Origin: Bacillota bacterium
Lineage (GTDB): Bacteria > Bacillota > Bacilli > Paenibacillales > Paenibacillaceae
Reading direction: 5' to 3'
Assembly: GCA_023418755.1 (NCBI GenBank)
Contig: JAEZZE010000082.1
Coordinates: 1-13,238, forward strand
DNA: 13,238 nt
This document shows, piece after piece, positions 7,062 to 13,238 of the stretch. The notes under the pieces are model-generated. The model worked only from the letters and a program-made list of their open reading frames with translations. It was not told where the DNA came from and did no database searches. The stretch's first letter is position 1. The number at the start of each line of letters is the position of its first letter. A program made the position numbers and the translations under genes.

Positions 7062-7284
7062 GCTCAACATCCTTAAGGTTAATGAGTTCGTCTTTTAAAT
7101 AGGCTTCATGTGCGTCATTTATGGCACTTATGTCATCCTGAGTAATGGGCTCATCATCAAGCGGGATTACTCTTTGAATAGGCCCGGACTGTAAAAGACG
7201 TTCCATTAATTCGGCAACCAATTCAAGATCCTTATCGGACAATCGTTCAAGTAATTCATTGAAGCGTTCTTTACTAATAGCCAT
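7045..7284 (-). CDS. RelB-like antitoxin of type II toxin-antitoxin pair
   Basis: This 79-residue acidic protein should neutralise the adjacent RelE-type toxin and repress the shared promoter. The N-terminal half (MAISKERFNELLERLSDKD) is helical and amphipathic, probably for dimerisation or DNA contact. The C-terminal half (LDDEPITQDDISAIND, then LKDVEHVLRN) resembles the toxin-wrapping tail seen in Firmicute antitoxins. An AAAGGAG box at 7300-7294 supports the ATG at 7284; the in-frame TTG at 7293 touches that box and is too close. The stop overlaps the toxin start by 17 bases, the usual coupling in such operons. Local GC is about a third (19 of 60 bases at 6841-6900, 23 of 60 at 7081-7140), against 39 of 60 at 7561-7620, so the pair was probably acquired. 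Confidence 0.8.
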   Translation of the reverse strand: MAISKERFNELLERLSDKDLELVAELMERLLQSGPIQRVIPLDDEPITQDDISAINDAHEAYLKDELINLKDVEHVLRN

Positions 7285-7317
7285 AATTGACAACTCCTTT
7301 CAAAACTAATTGTAACC

Positions 7318-7326
7318 ATTATAACA
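7318..7326 (-). promoter_or_regulatory. extended -10 promoter of antitoxin gene
   Basis: On the minus strand TGTTATAAT provides an extended -10 element with a perfect TATAAT at 7323-7318. No good -35 box lies at normal spacing, which extended -10 promoters tolerate. The start would fall near 7311, about 27 bases before the antitoxin ATG. Confidence 0.6.
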
Positions 7327-7385
7327 TCAAATACACGAGAAGGAATTGAGTCAAGTCGCTCGATTCAGGGTTGACAGAAGACGAG

Positions 7386-7394
7386 GGAGGTGAT
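7386..7394 (+). promoter_or_regulatory. strong Shine-Dalgarno without a matching ATG
   Basis: GGAGGTGAT is a full match to the 16S tail complement. No ATG, GTG or TTG lies 5-10 bases after it; the GTG at 7390 is part of the box itself. The esterase ATG pair is 50 bases further on. An ATT at 7402 is in the esterase frame at a usable distance. A TTGACA at 7371-7376 lies just upstream. Confidence 0.5.
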
Positions 7395-7443
7395 AACTTT
7401 AATTCATACTATTTTAATCGGAATATATGGAAATGGGGTTTGC

Positions 7444-8268
7444 ATGATGGAAAAACCGATTACGATCTACCACGACAATCTCGCCTTATCGGCTACGATA
7501 CATTACCCGGCCCAGGACGGGGCTTGCCCGGAGAAGAAAATGCCGCTCGTCGTCATCTGCCACGGCTTTATCGGCAACCGGATCGGCGTGGATCGGCTGT
7601 TCCTGCTGGCAAGCCGGCTGCTGGCGAAGAGAGGGTTTCTCGTCATTCGCTTCGACTATGCCGGCTGCGGCGAGAGCGAAGGCGTATACGGCGAACACGG
7701 TCTCGACTCGATGATCGCGCAGACGCGTTCCGTATTGGACTACGGCTTAAGCCTCGATTGCGTGGATCCGCTCCGGGTGACGCTGCTCGGGCACAGCCTC
7801 GGAGGCGCCGTCGCTCTGTTGACGGGCACGAGGGACCGACGCGTGAAGTCGCTTGCCCTGTGGTCGCCGGTCGCGTATCCGTTCAGCGACATCGTGAAAA
7901 TCGTTGGACGCGGCACTTACGACGAGACGGTCAAGAAAGGCCAGGCGGATTACCTCGGCTACAAGCTGAAGCCCGAGTTTTTCGAATCGCTCCAGCAGCA
8001 CCAGCCGTTCCAGGAAGCGTCGAAATTCTCCGGAGACGTCTTTATCGCGCACGGTACATCGGACGACACCATTCCGGCGGACTATAGCTTTTTGCTGGAG
8101 AAAACGTTCTGGCTGCGGGGCGAGGGGCGCTGCGACAAGAACATCCTCTTCCAAGCGGATCATACGTACTCCGAAGGCGTTCATAAAAACGAACTCTATC
8201 AGTCCACTCTAGACTGGCTGGCCAGTCACGAGAAGCGTCAGCAGGACTGGCAGCATTGGAGCATCTAA
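7444..8268 (+). CDS. alpha/beta-hydrolase fold esterase, possibly feruloyl or acetyl esterase
   Basis: Counted from the ATG at 7444 the protein has 274 residues and no signal peptide, so it is probably cytoplasmic. The hydrolase layout is complete: oxyanion loop HGFIGN at 40-45, strand and turn FDYAGCGESEG near 70, nucleophile elbow GHSLGG with Ser118, acid Asp207 in HGTSDDTIP and base His240 in ADHTYS. An insert between the elbow and the acid (about 145-195) would form the lid. The family includes cinnamoyl/feruloyl esterases, peptidases and lipases. Feruloyl ester removal from arabinose side chains would suit the neighbouring arabinan enzymes, but this is guilt by association. The frame is open back to 7390. 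The MMEKPITI start is chosen because it opens at the typical first strand of the fold. Only a weak GGGG box precedes 7444/7447, whereas a much stronger box lies unused at 7386-7394. Confidence 0.8.
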   Translation: MMEKPITIYHDNLALSATIHYPAQDGACPEKKMPLVVICHGFIGNRIGVDRLFLLASRLLAKRGFLVIRFDYAGCGESEGVYGEHGLDSMIAQTRSVLDYGLSLDCVDPLRVTLLGHSLGGAVALLTGTRDRRVKSLALWSPVAYPFSDIVKIVGRGTYDETVKKGQADYLGYKLKPEFFESLQQHQPFQEASKFSGDVFIAHGTSDDTIPADYSFLLEKTFWLRGEGRCDKNILFQADHTYSEGVHKNELYQSTLDWLASHEKRQQDWQHWSI

Positions 8269-8381
8269 GGGATTGGAAGATCAGGTTAATTTCATCCCCG
8301 AAAAAAGTTAGCCGCCTATCTGTCGCATCCGTCCCAAGACCGCTAAACTAGGGTTATGAGACGGGATGGAGAGGGACAGCG

Positions 8382-10268
8382 ATGCTTCCGAGATGGTGGA
8401 ACGGTCTGGGCTTTCAGACCAAGCTTCTATGCGCGATCTATATGCTATGCGTTATCCCCACGGCCAGCGTGGGGCTGATTGCGTATCGGCAGTCGGCGGA
8501 TTCTCTGGAAAAAAGGGTCAACGAGGATCTGCAGGTCATTATCGGACAGTTCAACAATACGCTGGAGAAGCAGGTACAAGATTTCGAACGCTACAGCATG
8601 CTCCCCTATTCCACGGAAGAAATATTCGAGATCATCGCCTCGCCGTTCTCGCCAAGAGACCAATGGGGCTATCGGGAGTTAACCAACCAACAACGGCTCA
8701 TTCAGCTCATTACCGCTTATCCTTCCGTTAACTCGATGATCGAAGGCATGCTGTTCTACGGAACGAACGGCAGCATTTACGGTTATCGAACGAGCGGGGA
8801 CAAATCCATTAACCCGGATTACAAGCCTTATGAGGAGACGTGGTACAAGCAGGCGATCGACAGGGAAGGCGGATTGGTCATCTCAGGCCTTCGCGACGAG
8901 GCCCAATTCAATGGAGCCGCGTTCAAGACGATCACGATCGCGCGGCAGCTGATCGACCGGGATTTCAAGCCTGCCGCCGTCGTTGCCGTCGACATTAAGC
9001 CGGCGTTCATCCAGAAGACGGTCCGTTCCCTCAGCTTCAAGAACGTTCACGTCACCGTAGCCGCTTCCGACGGCTACGTCTACTCCTCGGAACCGGAAAT
9101 TACGGACAAGCTGCTGGAGTTCCGCTACTCGCAGAACCGGAAAGGCGCCGCGAGCGGAGGAGTGTCCAAGTACGCAAGCGCTCGGAGCGGAGGCGCGGGA
9201 GGTTCGGAATCCGCGAACGCCTTCCGTCTGCAGTCGACGGTGGGCGGCAACCACCGCTCCTGGAACGGCGTGGAGAAATTCAACGAGTACACCGGCTGGA
9301 CGACTTATCTGCTGGTCGACCGGGAGGAACTGCTTCAGGAAAGCGCGGCGATCAAAAAATGGACTCTGCTCGTCGTATTGTTTATTTTTGTCGGAGCGGC
9401 AGGGGTGTCCTGGCTTCTGGCCAAGGGCCTGTCCAAGCCGATCCGCAGCCTGATGCGCTCGATGAGCAAGGTAGAAATGGGCAATTTCGAATCGACCGTG
9501 GCCCTTCCCTACGAGAGAAAGGACGAGATCGGCCAGCTGCAATTCCGGTATAACCGGATGGTGACGCATCTGGACGAACTGGTCAATTCGATCGAGGAAT
9601 CCGAGAAACAGAAGAGAAACGCGGAGCTGTACGCGCTTCGCGCCCGCATCAATCCCCATTTTCTGTACAATACGATCAATTCGATTCGCATGCTGGCGCT
9701 GATTCAGCAATCCGATCATATCGCGAGATTACTGCAGTCGCTCAGCAAACTGCTTCACTCCAATATGAAGATGGTCAAGGACCTCGTCAGCCTGAGGGAC
9801 GAGTTGGAACTGCTCAAGGAATATACGCTGCTGATGGAGCTTCGCTACACGAACCGGTTCGTTGTCCGATGGAACGTGTCCGAAGCCGTGCTGAGGGCCC
9901 AAGTGCCGGTCATGCTGCTGCAGCCGCTGCTGGAAAACGCGATTTTCCACGGCCCCCGCAGCATGGAGCGGCAGCTTCGCATCGAGGTGTCGGCGAATAT
10001 CGCGGAAGAGGGCCGCATGCTGCGCATCGTCGTCGCGGACGACGGAGAAGGCATGGATGCCGCCAAGCTCAAGGAATTGAACGACACGGCCGCGGACGGC
10101 GAAGAGAGCATCGGGGTCCGGAACGTAAGGGAACGCATCAGGCTCAGATACGGGACAGCCTACGGAATGACGATCGAAAGCGCGCCCGGCGAGGGGACGA
10201 AGGCGATTCTGCTTCTCCCGTACCAACCGAGGGAGGAGATTGGCGATGTGGAACATGCTGGTCGTTGA
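8382..10268 (+). CDS. YesM-type membrane sensor histidine kinase
   Basis: This 628-residue kinase has a membrane helix near 13-33, a Cache-like extracellular domain (about 34-325), a second helix near 326-348, HAMP (349-402) and a His_kinase plus HATPase unit. The phospho-acceptor is His426 in INPHFLYN, the signature of the LytS/YesM class. The ATPase N-box is LLENAIFHG (516-524), and the G-boxes are DDGEGMD (553-559) and GVRNVRERI (578-586). Residues 253-290 form a Gly/Ser/Ala-rich insert in the sensor domain, which is unusual. A GGAGAGGGA box (8368-8376) supports the ATG. The gene overlaps the response regulator by 23 bases. Kinases of this class next to CUT1 importers usually sense extracellular oligosaccharides, often through the binding protein. 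A weak TAAACT -10 box at 8344-8349 may begin its transcript. Confidence 0.92.
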   Translation: MLPRWWNGLGFQTKLLCAIYMLCVIPTASVGLIAYRQSADSLEKRVNEDLQVIIGQFNNTLEKQVQDFERYSMLPYSTEEIFEIIASPFSPRDQWGYRELTNQQRLIQLITAYPSVNSMIEGMLFYGTNGSIYGYRTSGDKSINPDYKPYEETWYKQAIDREGGLVISGLRDEAQFNGAAFKTITIARQLIDRDFKPAAVVAVDIKPAFIQKTVRSLSFKNVHVTVAASDGYVYSSEPEITDKLLEFRYSQNRKGAASGGVSKYASARSGGAGGSESANAFRLQSTVGGNHRSWNGVEKFNEYTGWTTYLLVDREELLQESAAIKKWTLLVVLFIFVGAAGVSWLLAKGLSKPIRSLMRSMSKVEMGNFESTVALPYERKDEIGQLQFRYNRMVTHLDELVNSIEESEKQKRNAELYALRARINPHFLYNTINSIRMLALIQQSDHIARLLQSLSKLLHSNMKMVKDLVSLRDELELLKEYTLLMELRYTNRFVVRWNVSEAVLRAQVPVMLLQPLLENAIFHGPRSMERQLRIEVSANIAEEGRMLRIVVADDGEGMDAAKLKELNDTAADGEESIGVRNVRERIRLRYGTAYGMTIESAPGEGTKAILLLPYQPREEIGDVEHAGR

Positions 10269-11433
10269 GGACGAGTCGATCGTCCGGATCGGATTGCGCT
10301 ACCTGGTCGACTGGGAAAGCTACGGCGTCGTCTGGAAGGCGGAGGCGTCCAACGGCGAGGAAGCCTGGAAAATCATTGGGGAAGAGGACATTCATATCGT
10401 CATGACCGACATTCGCATGCCGGTGATGGACGGCATTCGGCTGGCGAAGAAAATCAAGGAACGGGACGGGAGAATCCAGGTCATCGTAATCAGCAGCTAC
10501 GACGATTTTCCCTATGTACAGGAGGCGCTGCGGCTCGGCGTAACGGATTATTTGCATAAGCCCACGATGGCGAAAGAAGAGATCGTCGACATGCTGAAGA
10601 AGGTGCTGGACAATCTGGAACGGACGTACGGACCTTCCTCGGCGCCGGCCGGAACGACGGAGAAGGAGAGAGACGAGTTTCTGAAAGCCCTGCTCTCGGG
10701 GACGGACGAAGATGAAAGGCTGGCGAAGCAGTATGGCGCATTCGATCTGCCCGTGTTGGCGGACGGCGTTCGGTTGGTCGGCATTCGTCCGGCGTCGGGA
10801 GGAAGGGAAGAGGAACCGGATAAGGGCGGCTCGCGCTTCGCGGCCGCCCGGTACTTCATCGAGAAATACGTGTCGCACGATTGGGGAGGCGCGGTCGCGG
10901 CCGGCGAGCGGGACGAGCTGCTGTGGCTGGCGCCGGCGCAGGCGCGCGGCGGAGAGCGGGCCTGGAACGAATACCTGGCGGAGCTGAAGAAAAATTTGGC
11001 CAATCTGCTCAACGTTGCGCTGATCTTCTCCGGAGGCGCGCTTGCGAACGATGTTCCCGGGTTAAGGGCGGCGTACGGGGAGCTGCAGCGGGAACTGGGG
11101 GAGGCCGAGGGGAATGTCGGACAGGCCGTTCGCATGGCGATGGACTACGTCGATCTGCATTTCTGCGAGGACGTATCCCTGTCTTCCTGCGCCGAGTTCG
11201 CCCACGTCAGTCCCGCTCACCTCAGCCGGATTTTTCTCAAGGAGACCGGGGTCAACTTCAGCGATTACGTCATTCGCAAGAAGATGGAGCGGGCCAAGGA
11301 ACTGCTTCGCCAAACGAATCTGAGAATGTACGAGGTCGCGAAGAAGGTCGGCTACGCGCATTCGCATTATTTCAGCAAGCTGTTCAAGGAATATGTCGGC
11401 CAATCCCCGATCGAGTACCGCAACGGCTCCTGA
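10246..11433 (+). CDS. YesN-type response regulator with AraC DNA-binding domain
   Basis: The 395-residue regulator begins with a receiver domain (1-125). Its acidic pair is Glu8/Asp9, the phosphorylated residue is Asp55 in MTDIRMP, the switch residue is Ser84 in ISSYDDF and the conserved lysine is Lys105 in HKP. A divergent linker (130-290) follows, then an AraC-type double helix-turn-helix (about 295-393). This includes HVSPAHLSRIFLKETG and VGYAHSHYFSKLFKEYVG, the latter being the classic second-helix signature. The GGGAGGAG box (10231-10238) suits the ATG at 10246; the TTG at 10240 is only one base from the box. The start lies inside the kinase gene, so the pair is translationally coupled. 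The likely targets are the adjacent binding-protein operon and perhaps the arabinan genes. A terminator follows 13 bases after the stop. Confidence 0.93.
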   Translation: MWNMLVVEDESIVRIGLRYLVDWESYGVVWKAEASNGEEAWKIIGEEDIHIVMTDIRMPVMDGIRLAKKIKERDGRIQVIVISSYDDFPYVQEALRLGVTDYLHKPTMAKEEIVDMLKKVLDNLERTYGPSSAPAGTTEKERDEFLKALLSGTDEDERLAKQYGAFDLPVLADGVRLVGIRPASGGREEEPDKGGSRFAAARYFIEKYVSHDWGGAVAAGERDELLWLAPAQARGGERAWNEYLAELKKNLANLLNVALIFSGGALANDVPGLRAAYGELQRELGEAEGNVGQAVRMAMDYVDLHFCEDVSLSSCAEFAHVSPAHLSRIFLKETGVNFSDYVIRKKMERAKELLRQTNLRMYEVAKKVGYAHSHYFSKLFKEYVGQSPIEYRNGS

Positions 11434-11446
11434 ACCGACGATCAAT

Positions 11447-11482
11447 AAAATGTACGATTTCATAAAAATCGTGCATTTTTTT
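11447..11482 (+). terminator. terminator of the two-component operon
   Basis: AAAATGTACGATTT (11447-11460) pairs with AAATCGTGCATTTT (11466-11479) around a five-base loop, with one G-U pair. More T follow to 11482. The leading A-run makes it workable on both strands. Confidence 0.85.
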
Positions 11483-11537
11483 ATGGACGAGCCCGAAATT
11501 GGGCAAAACAAAGCGCCCATATCTCATAAACCGTTCA

Positions 11538-11566
11538 TGGAGAGGGAGACGAACCGCTCCTATAAT
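11538..11566 (+). promoter_or_regulatory. promoter of second ABC operon
   Basis: There is a perfect TATAAT at 11561-11566 and a -35 candidate TGGAGA (11538-11543), matching four of six consensus bases at the ideal 17-base spacing. Transcription would start near 11573, inside the operator described next. The first ABC operon promoter shows the same pattern of perfect -10 and weak -35. Confidence 0.6.
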
Positions 11567-11572
11567 GAATCT

Positions 11573-11587
11573 TGTAAGCGTTTTACA
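11573..11587 (+). promoter_or_regulatory. TGTAA-N5-TTACA operator, cre-like
   Basis: TGTAAGCGTTTTACA has five-base perfect inverted arms and a GCGTT centre. It equals the ideal cre palindrome TGTAAGCGCTTACA apart from its centre, which has one extra base. It covers the predicted transcription start, a position where a bound repressor would block initiation. CcpA or a LacI-family sugar repressor is inferred. Confidence 0.55.
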
Positions 11588-11607
11588 GAACAAAGGGAGG
11601 TTTTGAC

Positions 11608-12915
11608 ATGAAGCATTCTCGCTTCTCCGCATTACTGCTTCTCGTATTGGCCGTCTCGCTTATCGTCTCCGCGTGCGGGGGCAACAAGGATACGGGCGCT
11701 CCCGCCTCGGGAGGCTCTGGGTCGAGTCCGTCGGCATCCGAGTCCAGCCCGGCGCCTTCGGGAGAGGACAAAGAACCGGTCACCTTGAAAATCTCCAGCT
11801 GGAATCCGCTCAGCCAGAAGGTGATCGAGAAGTTCGAGGAACAATATCCGTATATTACCGTGGAGCCGGACCAGATCGCGGACCAGTACCGGGAGGTCAT
11901 CCGGACGAGAATCGTCTCCAAGGCCGACATGGACATCGCCTGGATGTTCCCGAACCAGATGCGGGAGTACGTCGACCAGAACGTGCTAATGGACATGTCC
12001 GGGGAAGCGTGGAAGGCCAACTATCTGGAATCCGCGGTTCAGTTGGGCACTGTGGACGGCAAAACCTACGGGGTGCCGTACAACTATTACGCCGTTGTCG
12101 TTTTCTATAACCGCGACGTGTTCCAAAACCTTGGCTTAAACGTTCCGACGACCTGGGAAGAGCTGCTGGACGTCAGCGAGAAAATCAAAGCCAGCGGACT
12201 CGCGCCTTTCGTGACGGGGGGCAAAGACGCCTGGGCGACCCAGTTCATGTCGAGCGGCCAATTCGGCGCTTATCAGCACAAGGACCCTCTCATGTTCGAG
12301 AAGCTGGCCTCGGGGGAGAAGAAGTGGACCGATCCGGAATTCGCGGACTTTTTCGGCCCTCTGAGCGAGCTGGCGGACAAGGGATACTTCCTCGAAAACT
12401 CGGTCGGGCTGGGCAACGCCCAGGTCGTGCAGGTGTTCAAGGAAGGGAAGGCCGCAATGTATCCGATGGGAAGCTGGGCGCTGGACGAATTCCCCGCGGA
12501 CTTCAAGGAGTTCGAGGTGGGCGCGTTCCCGATCCCGCTTAACAAAGCCGGCGATCCGCTCGTCGTCAACCTGATCTCGGACAACATTTTCACCGGCATC
12601 TCCTGGAGCAAGCATCCCGAGGAAGTGAAGCTGTTCATGGACTTCATCGCCCGGCCGGAGACGGCCAAGCTGTGGTCCGAGGACACGAAATCGGCGGTCA
12701 CCGTCGTCGGAGGCACCTCCCCGACCTATCATCCGATCGCGGAAGAGCTGACGAAGAGCATCGAGTCGAATATTTCGACCATCTTCCCGAGCTTGACGCC
12801 TTCGATGGAGCCGGCGTATTTCCCGATGCTGCAGCAGATTCTGCTCAAGCAGAAGCCGGATTTGGCGAAGCTGATGGAAGAGATGCAGAAGGCGCAGGAG
12901 AAGGACTACAAGTAA
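11608..12915 (+). CDS. second extracellular sugar-binding lipoprotein (SBP family 1)
   Basis: This 435-residue lipoprotein carries a signal peptide ending in the lipobox VSAC, with lipidated Cys23. A Ser/Pro/Gly-rich linker runs to about residue 55. The SBP_bac_1 fold begins at VTLKISSWNP and includes the typical helix VIEKFEEQYP, the strand DIAWMFPNQ and the motif VPTTWEELLD. MYPMGSWALDEF corresponds to the family's conserved G-x-W region near the ligand cleft. Its sequence differs widely from the first binding protein, so the substrate probably differs too. AAAGGGAGG at 11592-11600 supports the ATG. The gene lies between the two-component pair and a permease gene. Binding proteins in this position commonly deliver substrate and may also signal to the kinase. 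Substrate is unknown. Confidence 0.92.
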   Translation: MKHSRFSALLLLVLAVSLIVSACGGNKDTGAPASGGSGSSPSASESSPAPSGEDKEPVTLKISSWNPLSQKVIEKFEEQYPYITVEPDQIADQYREVIRTRIVSKADMDIAWMFPNQMREYVDQNVLMDMSGEAWKANYLESAVQLGTVDGKTYGVPYNYYAVVVFYNRDVFQNLGLNVPTTWEELLDVSEKIKASGLAPFVTGGKDAWATQFMSSGQFGAYQHKDPLMFEKLASGEKKWTDPEFADFFGPLSELADKGYFLENSVGLGNAQVVQVFKEGKAAMYPMGSWALDEFPADFKEFEVGAFPIPLNKAGDPLVVNLISDNIFTGISWSKHPEEVKLFMDFIARPETAKLWSEDTKSAVTVVGGTSPTYHPIAEELTKSIESNISTIFPSLTPSMEPAYFPMLQQILLKQKPDLAKLMEEMQKAQEKDYK

Positions 12916-12944
12916 TCCGCCGCGCAGGCGCGAACGGAAGCTCC

Positions 12945-12973
12945 GACCCGGGGAAGAAGCCCGGGTCTTTGCT
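12945..12973 (+). terminator. internal terminator-like hairpin between binding protein and permease
   Basis: GACCCGGG (12945-12952) pairs perfectly with CCCGGGTC (12960-12967) around GAAGAAG. TTTGCTTCTTC follows, an interrupted T-run. It lies inside the operon, so it is likely a partial terminator or mRNA-stabilising stem that favours the binding protein over the permeases. Confidence 0.6.
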
Positions 12974-13011
12974 TCTTCGCCGGCTTGCCTCGCACACACG
13001 GGAGGGACCTT

Positions 13012-13238
13012 ATGAGAATACTGAATCTGAAAACCTTTCTTCTGTTCCTGGCTCCCGCGCTGCTGCTATATTCGCTGTTCTACGCGGGTCCGATCGTCAG
13101 CGGACTTTATTACGGCTTCACCGACTGGAAGGGCGTTTCCTTCAGCGCGAACTGGATCGGTCTGGATAATTTCAAGAACGTCTTCTCCGATCCGCTGTTC
13201 GCCACCGCGTTGCGGAATATGTTCATTCTGTCCATCAT
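13012..13238 (+). CDS. ABC sugar permease, MalF/UgpA type, partial at window edge
   Basis: Only the first 75 codons are present; the gene runs off the right edge. The GGGAGGG box at 13000-13006 precedes ATG by five bases. The N-terminus MRILNLKTFLLFLAPALL opens a first hydrophobic helix (about 8-30). The family pattern GLYYGFTDWKG, then WIGLDNFKNVFSDPLF, matches the periplasmic stretch of CUT1 permeases before the second helix. The EAA loop lies beyond the window. It is the channel partner for the second binding protein, and a MalG-type permease should follow. Confidence 0.88.
   Translation, partial: MRILNLKTFLLFLAPALLLYSLFYAGPIVSGLYYGFTDWKGVSFSANWIGLDNFKNVFSDPLFATALRNMFILSI

Noticed and set aside
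7031..7078. Direct repeat CATCCTTAAGG at 7031-7041 and 7068-7078
   Set aside because: Both copies encode Leu-Lys-Asp in real frames, and one supplies the toxin ribosome binding site; chance or coding constraint is enough.
7390..7443. N-terminal extension of the esterase as a signal peptide or lipobox
   Set aside because: No basic N-terminus, and NGVC does not fit the lipobox rule; the GTG lies inside the Shine-Dalgarno sequence.
8883..9719. 278-codon minus-strand frame opposite the kinase
   Set aside because: Shadow reading; no start signal and atypical composition.
10240..10245. TTG start for the response regulator
   Set aside because: It is one base from the ribosome binding site; ATG at 10246 has normal spacing.
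11491..11518. Alternating GCCC/GGGC/GCCC stems upstream of the second promoter
   Set aside because: Four-base arms only and outside the predicted transcript; too weak to call a switch.
1..13238. CRISPR arrays, tRNA or rRNA genes, transposases, attachment sites
   Set aside because: No regular repeats, no cloverleaf, no recombinase-like protein seen on either strand.

Overview
The window looks like chromosomal DNA from a high-GC endospore-former relative of the Paenibacillaceae (Paenibacillus or Cohnella type). This is inferred from several traits: strong GGAGG-type ribosome binding sites, lipoprotein solute-binding proteins with cysteine lipoboxes, CUT1 sugar importers encoded without their own ATPase, a YesM/YesN-type two-component pair, and coding DNA near 60-65% GC. 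No rRNA, tRNA, CRISPR array or insertion sequence was seen. The genus assignment is an inference and not a database result.

Region 1 (1-4443) is a rightward operon: a sugar-binding lipoprotein (182-1567), two MalF/MalG-type permeases (1716-2585 and 2597-3469) and an intracellular GH43 glycosidase (3484-4443). It starts from a promoter with a TATAAT box and a cre-like site just upstream. A leftward ribosome binding site and GTG at the left edge suggest a divergent gene running off the window, but its reading frame is unclear.

Region 2 (4444-6730) holds a 240-base leader rich in inverted repeats. After it comes a secreted modular enzyme with a signal peptide, a GH93-like Asp-box propeller, a ricin-type beta-trefoil (CBM13-like) and a C-terminal AbfB/CBM42 arabinofuranose-binding domain. 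A strong terminator follows. With region 1 this reads as an arabinan-use locus. The secreted enzyme would release arabinobiose or short arabino-oligosaccharides, the lipoprotein and permeases would import them using an ATPase encoded elsewhere, and the cytoplasmic GH43 would split them to arabinose.

Region 3 (6764-7326) is a small AT-rich island on the minus strand: an intact RelB-like antitoxin followed by a RelE/ParE-family toxin gene broken by a one-base deletion. The pair has its own extended -10 promoter and its own terminator. The toxin is absent from a simple six-frame reading because of the frameshift.

Region 4 (7371-8268) encodes an alpha/beta-hydrolase esterase with a complete Ser-Asp-His triad; feruloyl or acetyl ester cleavage on arabinose-containing polysaccharide is a plausible but unproven role. 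An apparently unused, near-perfect Shine-Dalgarno sequence lies well upstream of its likely start.

Region 5 (8382-13238) encodes a YesM-type sensor kinase and an overlapping YesN-type AraC response regulator, closed by a terminator. A second binding-protein/permease operon follows, with a promoter whose start region is covered by a TGTAA-N5-TTACA operator. The second permease runs off the right edge. The two-component pair most likely controls this second importer, the arabinan genes, or both.
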